From NCBI GenBank assembly GCA_902766745.1, contig CACXES010000063.1, positions 1 through 45,917 on the forward strand: DNA of 45,917 nt. The letters run 5' to 3'. Of this stretch, positions 34,886-44,297 are shown piece after piece; position 1 is the first letter of the stretch; every line of letters starts with the position of its first letter. This stretch comes from an uncultured Ruminococcus sp. GTDB lineage: Bacteria > Bacillota > Clostridia > Monoglobales > Monoglobaceae. The translations under genes were made by a program, and so were the position numbers. The notes below the pieces were generated by a model. It did no database searches and was not told where the DNA came from. It worked only from the letters and a program-made list of their open reading frames with translations.

Positions 34886-36673
34886 TTATTTATACAGCGG
34901 ACCGTATGCCTCACAGGCACGATAGTCCGTAGACGTAGAGTCATCACCCTTGCCGAATCCGGTCCAGCTGTGCGGCCTGTATATGCGCTCCTCCTCAACA
35001 TTGTGAATCGAAACGGGGATTCTGAGCATGGAGGCGAGGGTTATCAGGTCGGCACCTACATGGCCGTGAACCGTGACACCGTGGTTTGCGCCCCAGTTTG
35101 CCATTACCGAGTAAACATCGGTGAAGGCACCCTTCCCCGTGAGCTTGGGTGCAAACCAGGTTGTAGGCCAGGTCGGATCGGTTCTTTTGTCGAGCTTGTC
35201 ATGTACATCGTCGGGCAGAGTTACCGTGCTGCCCTCCGCAATCTGGATAGTGGGGCCTACGCCGTCGATGAGGTTTACTCTTATCATGGTGACGGGTAGT
35301 TCAGCCTGTGTTTTAAAGTGTGACGAGAAGCCGCCGCCGCGGAAGTATTCATAGTCCGCCCGACACCAGTCGGTAGCCTTAAGGCATGCGTCAATATCCG
35401 CATCGGTCATATTCCACCATTCCTTGATAGTCCCGTTTCCGTCGGCATCCTTTGCGACACCGGTGCAGTCAAGAGCGGTTGCACCGGAGTTGATCAGATG
35501 TATTATGCCGTTTGCCGCCTTGCCGGAGAGCTCCTTGCCGGTAACACGCTTTACCGCATCCGGTGACCAGTAGGTGCGGACATCGTGAAAGCAGGGAGCC
35601 TTGCCCGTCAGCAAAGTGGCAAAAAGCATGGAAATACCGTTTAGGGTATCGTTTTCGGTTGCAAAGGCGAAAGGAGCCTTCTTGCCGTTCCAGTCGAAGG
35701 AGGAGGCAAGTATAGCCTCGGTAAAGTCACCGTTGGGCAGCCAGTCTGTCCACATTCTCTGACCCTGGAAGCCGCCGACAATGCCGTTTCTGCCTAAGGC
35801 TTCCTCGTGCCAGCCAAGCTCCGCAAGCTTGGGATTTCCGAAGAGAATATCCTTTACTATAATAGTGAATTTGGCAATGAATTCCCAATCCTTGTCCGCC
35901 GGGATAACCTTGGACTTTTTAATTATCTCGGGGAGGGTCTTTCCCTCGTTTTTGTCAAAGCCCTCGGGGCAGCTTGTCTTAATCCATTTTAATGCCTTTT
36001 CGTATTCAGCCTTATCATAGATTTCAAGAGTGATTCTGCGCAGAACCTCGGTCAGGTCAACCCATTCGGCACGAAGACCGAGATACTTCTGCATGAAGTC
36101 CGCATCGCAGAAGGAGCCGGCAATGCCCATGGAAACGCCGCCGATGTTGACATAAGCCTTGCCTTTCATCTGACCGACAGCCAGTGCGCACCGTGCAAAG
36201 CGTAAAATCTTTTCTGCGGCATCCGGCGGAATCTCGTTGTCCGTGGCGTCCTGCACGTCATGGCTGTATATCGAGAAGGCGGGAAGGCCTCTCTGAGCGT
36301 GAGCCGCCATTGCCGCCGCAAGGTATACGGCACCGGGGCGTTCGGTTCCGTTAAAGCCCCATACGGCTTTTATTGTCGACGGGTCTAAGTCCATGGTTTC
36401 ACTGCCGTAGCACCAGCAGGGTGTGACGGATAGGGTTGCGGTTACGTTTTCCGAAGCAAACTGCTCGGCAACCATCGCCGCCTCCGCACCGCCGCCGATG
36501 GTGGTGCAGCCTATCACACATTCCGCAGGGGTGCCGTCACGGTAGCAAAGCTCGGATGAGATAAGCTCTGCCGCCGCCTTTGCCATGTTCATCGTCTTTT
36601 CCTCAAGGCTCTCGCGGACGCCGCCCCAACGGCCGTCGATTACCGGTCTTATTCCGATTTTTGGTTTAAGCAT
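34886..36673 (-). CDS. fucI: L-fucose isomerase
   Basis: The 595-residue enzyme matches FucI in length and features, converting L-fucose to L-fuculose (and often D-arabinose to D-ribulose) with a manganese ion. Recognisable stretches are [19 protein letters not shown] at the N-terminus, [27 protein letters not shown] (metal-ligand Glu) and [18 protein letters not shown] near the C-terminus. AGGAGG-like GGGAGG lies before the ATG. An AraC-type regulator is divergent across 211 bp. No fuculokinase or fuculose-phosphate aldolase is next to it, so the next step is encoded elsewhere or differs. The 5' leader holds a small hairpin (TCGGCA-TAAT-TGCCGA, 36693-36708). Confidence 0.95.
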   Translation of the reverse strand: MLKPKIGIRPVIDGRWGGVRESLEEKTMNMAKAAAELISSELCYRDGTPAECVIGCTTIGGGAEAAMVAEQFASENVTATLSVTPCWCYGSETMDLDPSTIKAVWGFNGTERPGAVYLAAAMAAHAQRGLPAFSIYSHDVQDATDNEIPPDAAEKILRFARCALAVGQMKGKAYVNIGGVSMGIAGSFCDADFMQKYLGLRAEWVDLTEVLRRITLEIYDKAEYEKALKWIKTSCPEGFDKNEGKTLPEIIKKSKVIPADKDWEFIAKFTIIVKDILFGNPKLAELGWHEEALGRNGIVGGFQGQRMWTDWLPNGDFTEAILASSFDWNGKKAPFAFATENDTLNGISMLFATLLTGKAPCFHDVRTYWSPDAVKRVTGKELSGKAANGIIHLINSGATALDCTGVAKDADGNGTIKEWWNMTDADIDACLKATDWCRADYEYFRGGGFSSHFKTQAELPVTMIRVNLIDGVGPTIQIAEGSTVTLPDDVHDKLDKRTDPTWPTTWFAPKLTGKGAFTDVYSVMANWGANHGVTVHGHVGADLITLASMLRIPVSIHNVEEERIYRPHSWTGFGKGDDSTSTDYRACEAYGPLYK

Positions 36674-36735
36674 TTTTGTTCCTCCCGATTTGTCGGCAAT
36701 TATGCCGAATTTTTATTAAACTTTTGATATATGTA

Positions 36736-36764
36736 TTGATTTTTGCCGTGCGGTGAGGTATAAT
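36736..36764 (+). promoter_or_regulatory. Promoter of the fucI-linked AraC-type gene
   Basis: TTGATT (36736-36741), a 17-bp spacer and TATAAT (36759-36764). The spacer holds one operator arm. Confidence 0.6.
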
Positions 36765-36803
36765 GAAAATATGAATATATATACTGCGTGTTATGCACGG
36801 CAA
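36743..36803. promoter_or_regulatory. Candidate operator between fucI and its regulator
   Basis: TTGCCGTGC (36743-36751) and GCACGGCAA (36795-36803) are exact 9-bp inverted copies 43 bp apart. The left copy lies between the -35 and -10 of the regulator gene's promoter. A looping or autoregulatory site for the AraC-type protein is likely. Confidence 0.5.
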
Positions 36804-36884
36804 TACTGTTTTGATACCTTGAGTATATCATTTTGTAAGGTATAATTCAATTCACTTTTTAATTAAAAATATGGAGTTTTCTGC

Positions 36885-37697
36885 ATGGATATAACAAAAT
36901 CAAAGTATACGGGGAAAATTTTCGATCAGTATAAAATCAGCATTACGGACAGCGGCTTTGCGAGGATTGATTATGACTGGAATTGCGACTATGTCTGTTC
37001 GCCGTTTTCGCGTATTTATTATGTAACCGACGGCGAGGCTGAAATAAAGTATAGGGGCGGACGGCTCAGGCTTCTGCCGGGGAATCTGTATCTGATACCC
37101 CTGGGGACGAGATACAGCTGTTACTCGGATGGGAAGCTGGATCATCTTTATTTTCACATAAACATTGATGCTCCGAACGGGTATGACCTGCTTCGGGGAG
37201 CGGCGTGTGTCGGCACGGAGATACCTGTTGAAAAGATAGAGCATCTGACGCAGCTGTATCTCAGCTCGTCATTCCTCGACCAGATGGAGCTGAGATATGA
37301 GATTTGCCGCTCGATTCGCATACTCCTTGCGCTTCAGCCGAATGTTGCGGAGTTTGATGAGGAGCTTTCGCCGGAAATAATCAAGGCGATAGAGTATATA
37401 AGAGAGCATCTGTCGCTTCAGCTTACGGCGGAGGATATTGCCGATAGGCTTTATATGTCAAAAAATACCCTTGCCAAGCAGTTCCGCCGAGAGGTGGGGC
37501 TGCCTATCGGAAAATATATTGACAAGCTGATTTTCTTCCGTGCGGAAAAGCTTTTGACAAAGACCTCGATGTCACTTAAGGAGATCAGCGACAGCCTCGG
37601 CTTCTGCGACCAGTTCTATTTTTCAAGACGCTTTACCCAGATATTTGAGGAATCACCCTTTGCTTACAGAAAGCGTACCAAGTCGGAAACAACATAA
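36885..37697 (+). CDS. AraC-family transcriptional regulator (fucI-linked)
   Basis: This 270-residue protein has an N-terminal cupin sensor (about 20-100; GNLYLIPLGTRYSCY) and a C-terminal AraC domain (about 165-265; LTAEDIADRLYMSKNTLAKQF and the second helix pair SLKEISDSLGFCDQFYFSRR, ending SPFAYRKR). Divergence from fucI and the shared inverted repeat make it the probable fucose/fuculose-responsive regulator. The 121-nt leader shows no other feature. Confidence 0.9.
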   Translation: MDITKSKYTGKIFDQYKISITDSGFARIDYDWNCDYVCSPFSRIYYVTDGEAEIKYRGGRLRLLPGNLYLIPLGTRYSCYSDGKLDHLYFHINIDAPNGYDLLRGAACVGTEIPVEKIEHLTQLYLSSSFLDQMELRYEICRSIRILLALQPNVAEFDEELSPEIIKAIEYIREHLSLQLTAEDIADRLYMSKNTLAKQFRREVGLPIGKYIDKLIFFRAEKLLTKTSMSLKEISDSLGFCDQFYFSRRFTQIFEESPFAYRKRTKSETT

Positions 37698-37771
37698 GCT
37701 TGGCGGATGTCTGCTGTTCGGAAATAATTATTTTGACGGATAATCATTTCGGGACACCGTTTTGCATATAA

Positions 37772-38479
37772 TTGAATATTATAATACTGCACGGGTATAA
37801 GGTGCGAAAGCCGCACCTGTCCGCGGTGCGGAGGTATTCAATATATGCGGACGGAGAGGTGAAAATCAGCGTGAAGCATTATTGCAACAGACAGACACCG
37901 AAGAAGCTCATAAGTCCGGAGGCGGACGTAAGAGAGATGCAAAGCAGTAATAACGGCGAAAACGGCAGGAATCGTGAAAGCTCCGAAGAAAAAAGCGGCG
38001 GAGGTGAGCAGGAGGAGGTTGTATTTCCTCCCGGCTGCAGTGCCGACTATCTCGAGGATGACGGAATTTCGGTCAGAATCTACGGAGAAGACGATGAAAA
38101 TACAAATGCGGCAGGCGGAGCCATCAGCCAGTGCAATACATACAAAAAGCAGCTGGACAGTGAGCTTGTGCGCCGCAGGCGCGGAGAGCCTGCCGAAAGA
38201 AATGTGTTTGCCGACAACATGAGCGGAAGGTTCAATGTTTTGTCGGTTCCGAGTACGGACGGAGAGGCGGTCGGACTTACCATGCCGATGTATCTCAATA
38301 ACTATCTCGGAAAGTATATTTGCCTTGATTTGTGGACAAATGAGAGCCGAAGGATAGAGAAGTGCGGAATCCTCACAGATGTGGGACTTGACTTTGTGGT
38401 GATAAAAAGCACTTCTGCAAGGGAGAAAATGCTCATAGACCTTAAAACGGTGAGGTATATAAGTATTTACTGCCGCTGA
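37772..38479 (+). CDS. Hypothetical protein with acidic linker
   Basis: The open frame (235 codons from TTG) is not recognised. Residues about 50-90 are a low-complexity Ser/Glu/Gly stretch (EEKSGGGEQEE), and the C-terminal 60 residues form a compact hydrophobic domain (YLNNYLGKYICLDLWTN ... IDLKTVRYISIY). That tail distantly recalls small beta domains of spore proteins such as GerQ, a weak impression only. A TATAAT at 37779-37784 lies inside the first codons, so translation may start at GTG 37802 or at GTG 37871 (behind GGAGAGGTGA). It is followed by a 15-bp tandem repeat and then cca. Confidence 0.5.
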   Translation: MNIIILHGYKVRKPHLSAVRRYSIYADGEVKISVKHYCNRQTPKKLISPEADVREMQSSNNGENGRNRESSEEKSGGGEQEEVVFPPGCSADYLEDDGISVRIYGEDDENTNAAGGAISQCNTYKKQLDSELVRRRRGEPAERNVFADNMSGRFNVLSVPSTDGEAVGLTMPMYLNNYLGKYICLDLWTNESRRIEKCGILTDVGLDFVVIKSTSAREKMLIDLKTVRYISIYCR

Positions 38480-38491
38480 AAATATTCCTTC

Positions 38492-38551
38492 ACAGGATAT
38501 TGCTGCACATGATAGTGGTGCACAGTATATTGGTACACAGGACGTTGATAC
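38492..38551 (+). repeat. Four degenerate 15-bp tandem repeats
   Basis: Four back-to-back 15-bp units (38492, 38507, 38522, 38537), each close to ACAGGATATTGGTAC, fill the space between the hypothetical gene and the cca start codon at 38554. The last unit supplies the AGGA ribosome site. The units are one to six changes apart. Confidence 0.7.
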
Positions 38552-38553
38552 AA

Positions 38554-39771
38554 ATGAAAGAAACAAAAATATTTATTCCCGAATATGTCGAAAGGATAAT
38601 CAAAAGGCTCGAGGCGTACGGCTTCGAGGCTTTTGTTGTGGGCGGATGCGTGCGCGACAGTATACTTGGAATTATGCCCCACGACTGGGACGTGTGTACC
38701 TCTGCACTGCCGGAGCAGACGGCAGAGGTGCTGGGTGGGGAGTTTCATATTATCCCCACAGGGATAAAGCACGGAACGGTTACCGCAGTCGCACACGGCG
38801 AAGCGGCGGAGATTACCACCTTTCGCACCGACGGGCTGTATACAGACTGCCGCAGACCGGAGAGTGTCAGCTTTGTCGGTGATGTCAAGGATGACCTCTG
38901 CCGCCGAGATTTTACGATAAACGCCATGGCGTACAATCTTAAAAGAGGACTTGTGGATTTGTTCGGCGGCAGAGAGGATTTGAAGTGTGGTATAATACGC
39001 TGTGTCGGAGATGCAGAGAAAAGATTTTCGGAGGACGCCCTGCGCATACTCCGCGCCCTGAGATTTGCTGCGGTATTCGGCTTTGATGTTGAATGCGAGA
39101 CCGACAGGGCAATCAGGAAAAAGAGGGGTTTGCTCTCCCTTATTTCGGCGGAGCGCATATTCTCCGAGCTGAAGAAGCTTTTGACCGCCGAACGTCCGTC
39201 AAAAATCCTTATAAACTACCGTGAGGTGTTTGAAGTCATAATTCCCGAATGCTTCTCCGTGACAAGCTTTTCGGAGGTAAACATGAAGGCGGCGGACCTT
39301 GTGGCGAACAAGCCGTATCTGAGGATAGCGGCGGTACTCGGTGCGGCGGAGGATACCGATGTGATTATGCGCAGGCTGAAATCCGACAATGAAATGCGAA
39401 AAACAGTTGCAGACGTATGCAAGGCGGTAAAACAGCCGACGGTGACAGACAGAATTGCGGCAAGACAGATGATTCGTCAATACGGAGCGGAGACTGCGGC
39501 GGCTGCTGCAGAGCTTCGTCCGGCATTAGCCGAGGCTGCGGGAGGAGATGCGCAAGCCGAGAAAAAAGCGGAGGAGGAGCTTTGCGGTGTAATCGGCCGC
39601 GGCGACTGCTGTACGATCGGAAGCCTGGCGGTTGGCGGCAGAGATTTGCTGGGGCTCGGAATTGAAGGGCAGAGGATAGGTTTTGTGCTGAACTGTCTGC
39701 TGGATGGGGTTATACTCGAGAAGATTCCCAATGATCGGGATGCGCTTTTGAGGGCGGCGAAAGCAATTTGA
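38554..39771 (+). CDS. cca: CCA tRNA nucleotidyltransferase
   Basis: The 405-residue enzyme adds or repairs the 3'-CCA of tRNAs. It is a class II nucleotidyltransferase: VVGGCVRDSILG, the catalytic HDWDVCTSA (DxD), RRDFTINAMAYN, a DPFGG-like LVDLFGGREDL, and RFSEDALRILRALRFAA. The C-terminal LAVGGRDLLGLGIEGQRIGFVL is typical of the Bacillus-type tail. The ATG at 38554 is used because an AGGA lies 10 bases upstream in the repeat; a TTG at 38500 would start inside the repeats. All five tRNAs in the window already encode CCA, so repair is its likely main task for these. Confidence 0.92.
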   Translation: MKETKIFIPEYVERIIKRLEAYGFEAFVVGGCVRDSILGIMPHDWDVCTSALPEQTAEVLGGEFHIIPTGIKHGTVTAVAHGEAAEITTFRTDGLYTDCRRPESVSFVGDVKDDLCRRDFTINAMAYNLKRGLVDLFGGREDLKCGIIRCVGDAEKRFSEDALRILRALRFAAVFGFDVECETDRAIRKKRGLLSLISAERIFSELKKLLTAERPSKILINYREVFEVIIPECFSVTSFSEVNMKAADLVANKPYLRIAAVLGAAEDTDVIMRRLKSDNEMRKTVADVCKAVKQPTVTDRIAARQMIRQYGAETAAAAAELRPALAEAAGGDAQAEKKAEEELCGVIGRGDCCTIGSLAVGGRDLLGLGIEGQRIGFVLNCLLDGVILEKIPNDRDALLRAAKAI

Positions 39772-39860
39772 AAAAAACGGAAAACAATTTGAAAAAATTA
39801 CGGAAAAAGGTTGCAATTTTATTGCAGTTTGGGTATAATGGTATTTGATACGGAGAAAGG

Positions 39861-40517
39861 TTGGAGAGAGTATTGTCGATTGGTAAGTTTATAGTAGTTG
39901 AAGGGCTTGACGGAAGCGGAAAAAGCACACAGATAGCCATGATGAAGGCGGAGCTTGAAAGGCGAGGTCTTCGTGTATATGTAACCGCCGAGCCGACAGA
40001 TTTCGAGACCGGCGCATATATCAGGCGCATCCTGTCCGAGAGCCTGGATAAGGATATGTATTTGCAGGCGGCACTGTTCCTTGCGGACAGGCTTGAGCAT
40101 ATAACTCATCCGGGACACGGCATTAGGCGTTACTTGGATGACGGGTATGTCGTGATATGCGACAGATATTATTTTTCGTCCTTTGCATATCAGGGAACGG
40201 CGAGCGATATTGACTGGGTTATGAAAATAAACTTAGACTGCGAAAGGATAATTAAGCCTGATTTGTGTCTGTTTTTGGACGTTAACCCGGACACCTGCAA
40301 GAAGCGCATAGATACCGTTCGGGAAACAGCGGAGCTTTATGAGAAGGACGTTAATACAATGCGGAAAATCCGTGATAATTTTCTGAATGTATTCGGGCGG
40401 CTGTCGGATACTCACAAAATTGAAATAATAGACTCGAATGCGGATATAGACGAAATTTTCAGCCGATGCATCGGCTTTGTGGATAAAATTTTACGAGAGG
40501 ATGATATGAATGTATAG
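39861..40517 (+). CDS. tmk: Thymidylate kinase
   Basis: The 218-residue kinase turns dTMP into dTDP with ATP. It has a P-loop GLDGSGKST, the thymidylate-binding [14 protein letters not shown] and the central [14 protein letters not shown]. The start is a TTG: 39861 (behind GGAGAAAGG) or 39873 (GGAG six bases upstream) are both possible. The end overlaps metK by eight bases. Confidence 0.92.
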   Translation: MERVLSIGKFIVVEGLDGSGKSTQIAMMKAELERRGLRVYVTAEPTDFETGAYIRRILSESLDKDMYLQAALFLADRLEHITHPGHGIRRYLDDGYVVICDRYYFSSFAYQGTASDIDWVMKINLDCERIIKPDLCLFLDVNPDTCKKRIDTVRETAELYEKDVNTMRKIRDNFLNVFGRLSDTHKIEIIDSNADIDEIFSRCIGFVDKILREDDMNV

Positions 40518-41658
40518 AAGACTTTTTACTTCGGAGTCCGTTACTGAGGGACATCCGGATAAGATTTCGGATTTAATATCCGATGCGATACTTGACGAAA
40601 TTTTAAAGGAGGACAAAAACGCTCGGGTTGCATGCGAGGTTACGATTACAACCGGGCTTGTGCTTGTTGTGGGCGAGATAAGCACCACAACATACGTTGA
40701 GATTCCGCATATCGTGCGCGAGACCGTGCGTGAGGTGGGCTACGATCGTGCCAAATACGGCTTTGACTGTGACACCTGTGCGGTGCTCACTGCCATAGAC
40801 GAGCAGTCGGGGGATATCGCCATGGGCGTTGATGACAGCGGCGACGGAATAGGCGCCGGCGACCAGGGAATGATGTTCGGCTTTGCCTGTGACGAAACGC
40901 CGGATTATATGCCGATGCCGATTTATCTTGCACATAAGCTGACACGCCGTCTGACCGAGGTCAGAAAGACGGGAATACTCGATTATCTGCGCCCGGACGG
41001 AAAGTCACAGGTTACCGTGGAGTATAACGAGGACGGCAGTGTGCGGAGAATTGATACCGTTGTCGTATCGACTCAGCATGACGAGAGTGTGGACATAGAG
41101 ACGCTTCGCCGTGATGTAAAGGAGCATATTATTCTTCCTGTTATCGACAAGGAGCTTTTGGACGAGGACACGAAGTATTTCATAAATCCCACGGGCAGGT
41201 TTGTAATAGGCGGCCCTCAGGGGGATTCGGGGCATACGGGCAGAAAGATTATCGTCGATACATACGGCGGATATGCAAGCCACGGCGGAGGTGCCTTCTC
41301 CGGTAAGGACCCCACAAAGGTGGACAGAAGTGCGGCGTATGCGGCACGGTATGTTGCGAAGAATATAGTTGCGGCAGGCTATGCCAAGGCGTGCGAGGTG
41401 CAGCTTGCGTATGCCATAGGCGTTGCTCAGCCGGTGTCACTCAGAATAGATACGAGAGGAACGGGCACAATCAGCGAGGCGGAGCTTGCCGAGAAGGTGT
41501 CAAAGGTGTTTGACTTAAGTCCCGGCGGAATTATAGACGGGCTGAATCTTCGCCGTCCCATCTATAAGCAGACGGCGGCATACGGACATTTCGGCAGAGA
41601 TGACCTTGATCTGCCGTGGGAGAGACTTGACAAGGTTGAAGCGCTTAAAAATGCGTAA
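40510..41658 (+). CDS. metK: S-adenosylmethionine synthetase
   Basis: The 382-residue enzyme makes S-adenosylmethionine from ATP and methionine. The N-terminal [17 protein letters not shown], the [12 protein letters not shown] loop, and [19 protein letters not shown] are complete. Its ATG has GAGAGGATG upstream and overlaps the end of tmk, suggesting coupling. Length is slightly below the usual 390-400. Confidence 0.97.
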   Translation: MYRRLFTSESVTEGHPDKISDLISDAILDEILKEDKNARVACEVTITTGLVLVVGEISTTTYVEIPHIVRETVREVGYDRAKYGFDCDTCAVLTAIDEQSGDIAMGVDDSGDGIGAGDQGMMFGFACDETPDYMPMPIYLAHKLTRRLTEVRKTGILDYLRPDGKSQVTVEYNEDGSVRRIDTVVVSTQHDESVDIETLRRDVKEHIILPVIDKELLDEDTKYFINPTGRFVIGGPQGDSGHTGRKIIVDTYGGYASHGGGAFSGKDPTKVDRSAAYAARYVAKNIVAAGYAKACEVQLAYAIGVAQPVSLRIDTRGTGTISEAELAEKVSKVFDLSPGGIIDGLNLRRPIYKQTAAYGHFGRDDLDLPWERLDKVEALKNA

Positions 41659-41666
41659 ATTTATAT

Positions 41667-41706
41667 GGGCTGTGGCAAAGGATTTTATCACAGCCCTTAA
41701 TTTTTG
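41667..41706 (+). terminator. Terminator after metK
   Basis: An 8-bp stem (GGGCTGTG, 41667-41674, with CACAGCCC, 41689-41696) is followed by TTAATTTTTG. Confidence 0.75.
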
Positions 41707-41740
41707 TGCCGATCCGAGGCGGAGGAATGGAGATTAATAT

Positions 41741-43495
41741 ATGTCATATGATGGATTTGTTACAAGATGCGTAACGGAGGAGTTGAACCAAACCGTTTTA
41801 AACGGGAAGATAGATAAGATTTACCAGCCGGAAAAGGATGAGATTATCCTGCAAATAAGAACACGTGAGGGAAATTTTCGGCTGCTGCTTTCGGCGAGTG
41901 CGTCCAATGCGAGGGTTCACCTGACCTCGGTTAAAAAGGAGAATCCGATGACTCCGCCCATGCTCTGTATGCTCATGCGTAAGCTTTTGTCCGGGGCGGT
42001 TATTTCAAAAATAAGTCAGACGGAATTTGACAGAGTGATAAGGCTTGACGCCGAGACGAGGGACGAGCTGGGCGATATATGCACGAGGTCGATTATTGTT
42101 GAGATAATGGGCAGGCACAGTAATATTATCCTTGTGGATGGGACGAATAAAATTCTCGACAGCGCAAAGCATATTGACTTTACCGTGAGCGCAGTGCGGC
42201 AGATTTTGCCCGGGCTAAAGTACGAGGAACCGCCGGCGCAGGATAAAACCAGGGCGGATTCCGTGTCGGAGGTTGAGCTTATGAACAAGGTCGAAGCCTT
42301 GTCGGAGGATGCTCCGTTGGATAAGTTTCTTGTGTCGGAGTTTATGGGTATGAGTCCGCTGCTGGCACGAGAAATTATATACAGATTCTGCGGAAATACC
42401 CGATGCCTTGCAGGCGAGACGGACAGTGCCGCCTTTGTGGTTCATACCGTGGATTTTTTAAAGCGGCTGTGCCGTGGCGAGTTTTCGCCGTCACTGGTGA
42501 TTGATTCGACAGAGAAGCGGCCGGAGTTTTTTTCTTGTGTGCGGCTTACTCAGTACGGAGATGGGAATGTAATTGAGGGTTATGAGTCGATTTCGGAGGC
42601 GGTTGACCGATATTATGAGGGCAGAAGCCGCCGTGAGCATATGAAGCAGCGTTCTGCGGCACTTTCCAAGCTGGTGGCGAATAATATCGAGCGCTGTGAA
42701 AAAAAGCTTGTGATGCATCGTGAGAATTTGGAAAAGGCGGCAGACAGAGAAAAATTCAGAATGTACGGTGACCTGATTACCGCCAATATTTATCGGATAA
42801 AGTACGGTGATGCCTCAGTGACGGTTGAGAATTTCTACAGTGAGGACGGAGGTACAACAGAGATTCCGCTGAAACGGGATATAAGCCCGGCACAGAATGC
42901 ACAGCGGTATTATAAGCGTTACAACAAGGCGAAAACAACGGAAAAATATGCTCGTGAGCAGATAGAGATTGCCGAGAACGAAAAGTATTATTTAGAGAGC
43001 GTTGCACGCTCCATAGAGGATGCGGAAACACCGGCGGAGCTTGGCGAAATCCGCAGGGAGCTGGCGGACGGAGGGTATATTGCAAGCCGTACGGACGGGA
43101 AAAAGCAGGCTAAGAGGCAGCAGACCTCCGTACCCATGAGGTTTATATCCCCGGACGGATATGAGATTCTGGTGGGCAGAAATAACCGTCAGAATGATGA
43201 GCTGACATTGAGAAAGGCGTACTCGACGGATATATGGTTTCATACCAAGCAGATACCCGGCTCTCATACAATTGTACGGACAAACGGCACCGGAGAGGCA
43301 CCCGATACCACACTTATGGCTGCGGCAAGGCTTGCGGCGTATTACAGTAAGGCGAGAAATTCATCTCAGGTTCCGGTGGATTACACCACAGTGAAAAATG
43401 TTAAGAAGCCGAACGGCGCAAAGCCGGGAATGGTGATTTACGATAACTACAATACGGTTTATGTCCTGCCGGAGGATATGGATAAATGCGAATAA
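41741..43495 (+). CDS. rqcH: RqcH, ribosome quality-control NFACT protein
   Basis: This 584-residue protein is the bacterial Rqc2/NEMF homologue (older name fibronectin-binding protein A), which binds stalled 50S-nascent chain complexes and adds C-terminal alanine tails. The NFACT-N domain has the D97-R98 pair (EFDRVI) needed for alanine tailing. A central coiled coil (about 300-430) and an NFACT-R domain (about 465-575; DIWFHTKQIPGSHTIVR and DYTTVKNVKKPNGAKPGMV) follow. ATG 41741 has GGAG six bases upstream. Confidence 0.93.
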   Translation: MSYDGFVTRCVTEELNQTVLNGKIDKIYQPEKDEIILQIRTREGNFRLLLSASASNARVHLTSVKKENPMTPPMLCMLMRKLLSGAVISKISQTEFDRVIRLDAETRDELGDICTRSIIVEIMGRHSNIILVDGTNKILDSAKHIDFTVSAVRQILPGLKYEEPPAQDKTRADSVSEVELMNKVEALSEDAPLDKFLVSEFMGMSPLLAREIIYRFCGNTRCLAGETDSAAFVVHTVDFLKRLCRGEFSPSLVIDSTEKRPEFFSCVRLTQYGDGNVIEGYESISEAVDRYYEGRSRREHMKQRSAALSKLVANNIERCEKKLVMHRENLEKAADREKFRMYGDLITANIYRIKYGDASVTVENFYSEDGGTTEIPLKRDISPAQNAQRYYKRYNKAKTTEKYAREQIEIAENEKYYLESVARSIEDAETPAELGEIRRELADGGYIASRTDGKKQAKRQQTSVPMRFISPDGYEILVGRNNRQNDELTLRKAYSTDIWFHTKQIPGSHTIVRTNGTGEAPDTTLMAAARLAAYYSKARNSSQVPVDYTTVKNVKKPNGAKPGMVIYDNYNTVYVLPEDMDKCE

Positions 43496-43684
43496 TGATA
43501 AATGAATAATAGAAACAAAAATCCTGTCTTTCGACAGTCTGAAACTCGCCAAAGCGAGTTTGTACCTCACTTCTTCACTCTTCACTATTACTTATTACTT
43601 TCCAAAAACAGACAAGTATTTTCAGTGAATAGTGAATAGTGAATAAGTAAAATCGACAAGTCTCTTACGAGCCTTGTCGATTTT
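43496..43684. repeat. Intergenic hairpins and short repeats
   Basis: This region contains an 8-bp hairpin (AAACTCGC/GCGAGTTT, 43542-43561), three tandem AGTGAAT units (43624-43644), TTCACT-rich DNA on the other side, and a 10-bp stem (AATCGACAAG, 43651-43660, with 43673-43682) flanked by T-runs both ways. The last is the likely terminator of the leftward tRNA cluster and can also stop rqcH transcripts. Confidence 0.6.
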
Positions 43685-43759
43685 TGGAGGCGCCACCCAG
43701 ATTTGAACTGGGGCATAAAGCTTTTGCAGAGCTCTGCCTTACCACTTGGCTATGGCGCC
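43685..43759 (-). tRNA. tRNA-Cys(GCA)
   Basis: A full cloverleaf with 7-bp acceptor (GGCGCCA/TGGCGCC), T-loop TTCAAAT, and anticodon loop CTGCAAA reading GCA. Discriminator is U and the CCA is encoded (43685-43687). It is the last tRNA of the leftward cluster. Confidence 0.95.
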
Positions 43760-43819
43760 ATATCGTATTTATACTATAGTTTATGATAAAAGACGCAGAA
43801 GTATGCGTCTTTTATCATA

Positions 43820-43894
43820 TGGAGCGGAAGACGAGATTCGAACTCGCGACGTTCACCTTGGCAAGGTGACGCTCTACCACTGAGCCACTCCCGC
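43820..43894 (-). tRNA. tRNA-Gly(GCC)
   Basis: A full cloverleaf with acceptor GCGGGAG/CTTCCGC (one G-U pair), anticodon loop TTGCCAA reading GCC, T-loop TTCGAAT, and encoded CCA. Confidence 0.96.
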
Positions 43895-43922
43895 AAATCA
43901 ATTTTCTTTAAATTAAGAAAAT

Positions 43923-43998
43923 TGGTGCCTCCGGGCGGAATCGAACCACCGACACGGGGATTTTCAGTCCCCTGCTCTACCGACTGAGCTACAGAGGC
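43923..43998 (-). tRNA. tRNA-Phe(GAA)
   Basis: A full cloverleaf with acceptor GCCTCTG/CGGAGGC, anticodon loop CTGAAAA reading GAA, T-loop TTCGATT, discriminator A and encoded CCA. Confidence 0.97.
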
Positions 43999-44024
43999 AT
44001 ATATGCTGCACCTTTGGTGCAGCG

Positions 44025-44101
44025 TGGCGATCCGGATGGGGTTCGAACCCACGACCTCCAGCGTGACAGGCTGGCATTCTAACCAACTGAACTACCGGAC
44101 C
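44025..44101 (-). tRNA. tRNA-Asp(GTC)
   Basis: A full cloverleaf with acceptor GGTCCGG/CCGGATC, anticodon loop CTGTCAC reading GTC, T-loop TTCGAAC, discriminator G as expected for tRNA-Asp, and encoded CCA. Confidence 0.97.
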
Positions 44102-44106
44102 GAATA

Positions 44107-44182
44107 TGGTGGGCACTATAGGGCTCGAACCTATGACCCTCTGCTTGTAAGGCAGATGCTCTCCCAGCTGAGCTAAGCTCCC
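44107..44182 (-). tRNA. tRNA-Val(TAC)
   Basis: A full cloverleaf with anticodon loop CTTACAA reading TAC, T-loop TTCGAGC, discriminator A and encoded CCA. The acceptor is GGGAGCT/AGTGCCC, which leaves an A-G mismatch at pair 4:69 beside a G-U pair. It is the first gene of the cluster. Confidence 0.95.
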
Positions 44183-44235
44183 AATTAACTTTTTCCTCGC
44201 CGGTCTGTGTTTTGTTCTCGCCAGCGACAAGAATT

Positions 44236-44264
44236 AGTTTACTACTGTATGCGCCTTTTGTCAA
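44236..44264 (-). promoter_or_regulatory. Promoter of the tRNA cluster
   Basis: On the minus strand TTGACA (44264-44259), a 17-bp spacer and TAAACT (44241-44236) lie about 55 bp before tRNA-Val. Confidence 0.65.
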
Positions 44265-44297
44265 TACCTTTTTTAATATTTTCTTAAAAAAATCGAA

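Noticed and set aside
43624-43650. Short tandem AGTGAAT units as a CRISPR array
   Set aside because: Units are 7 bp, adjacent and without spacers; no cas gene is in the window.
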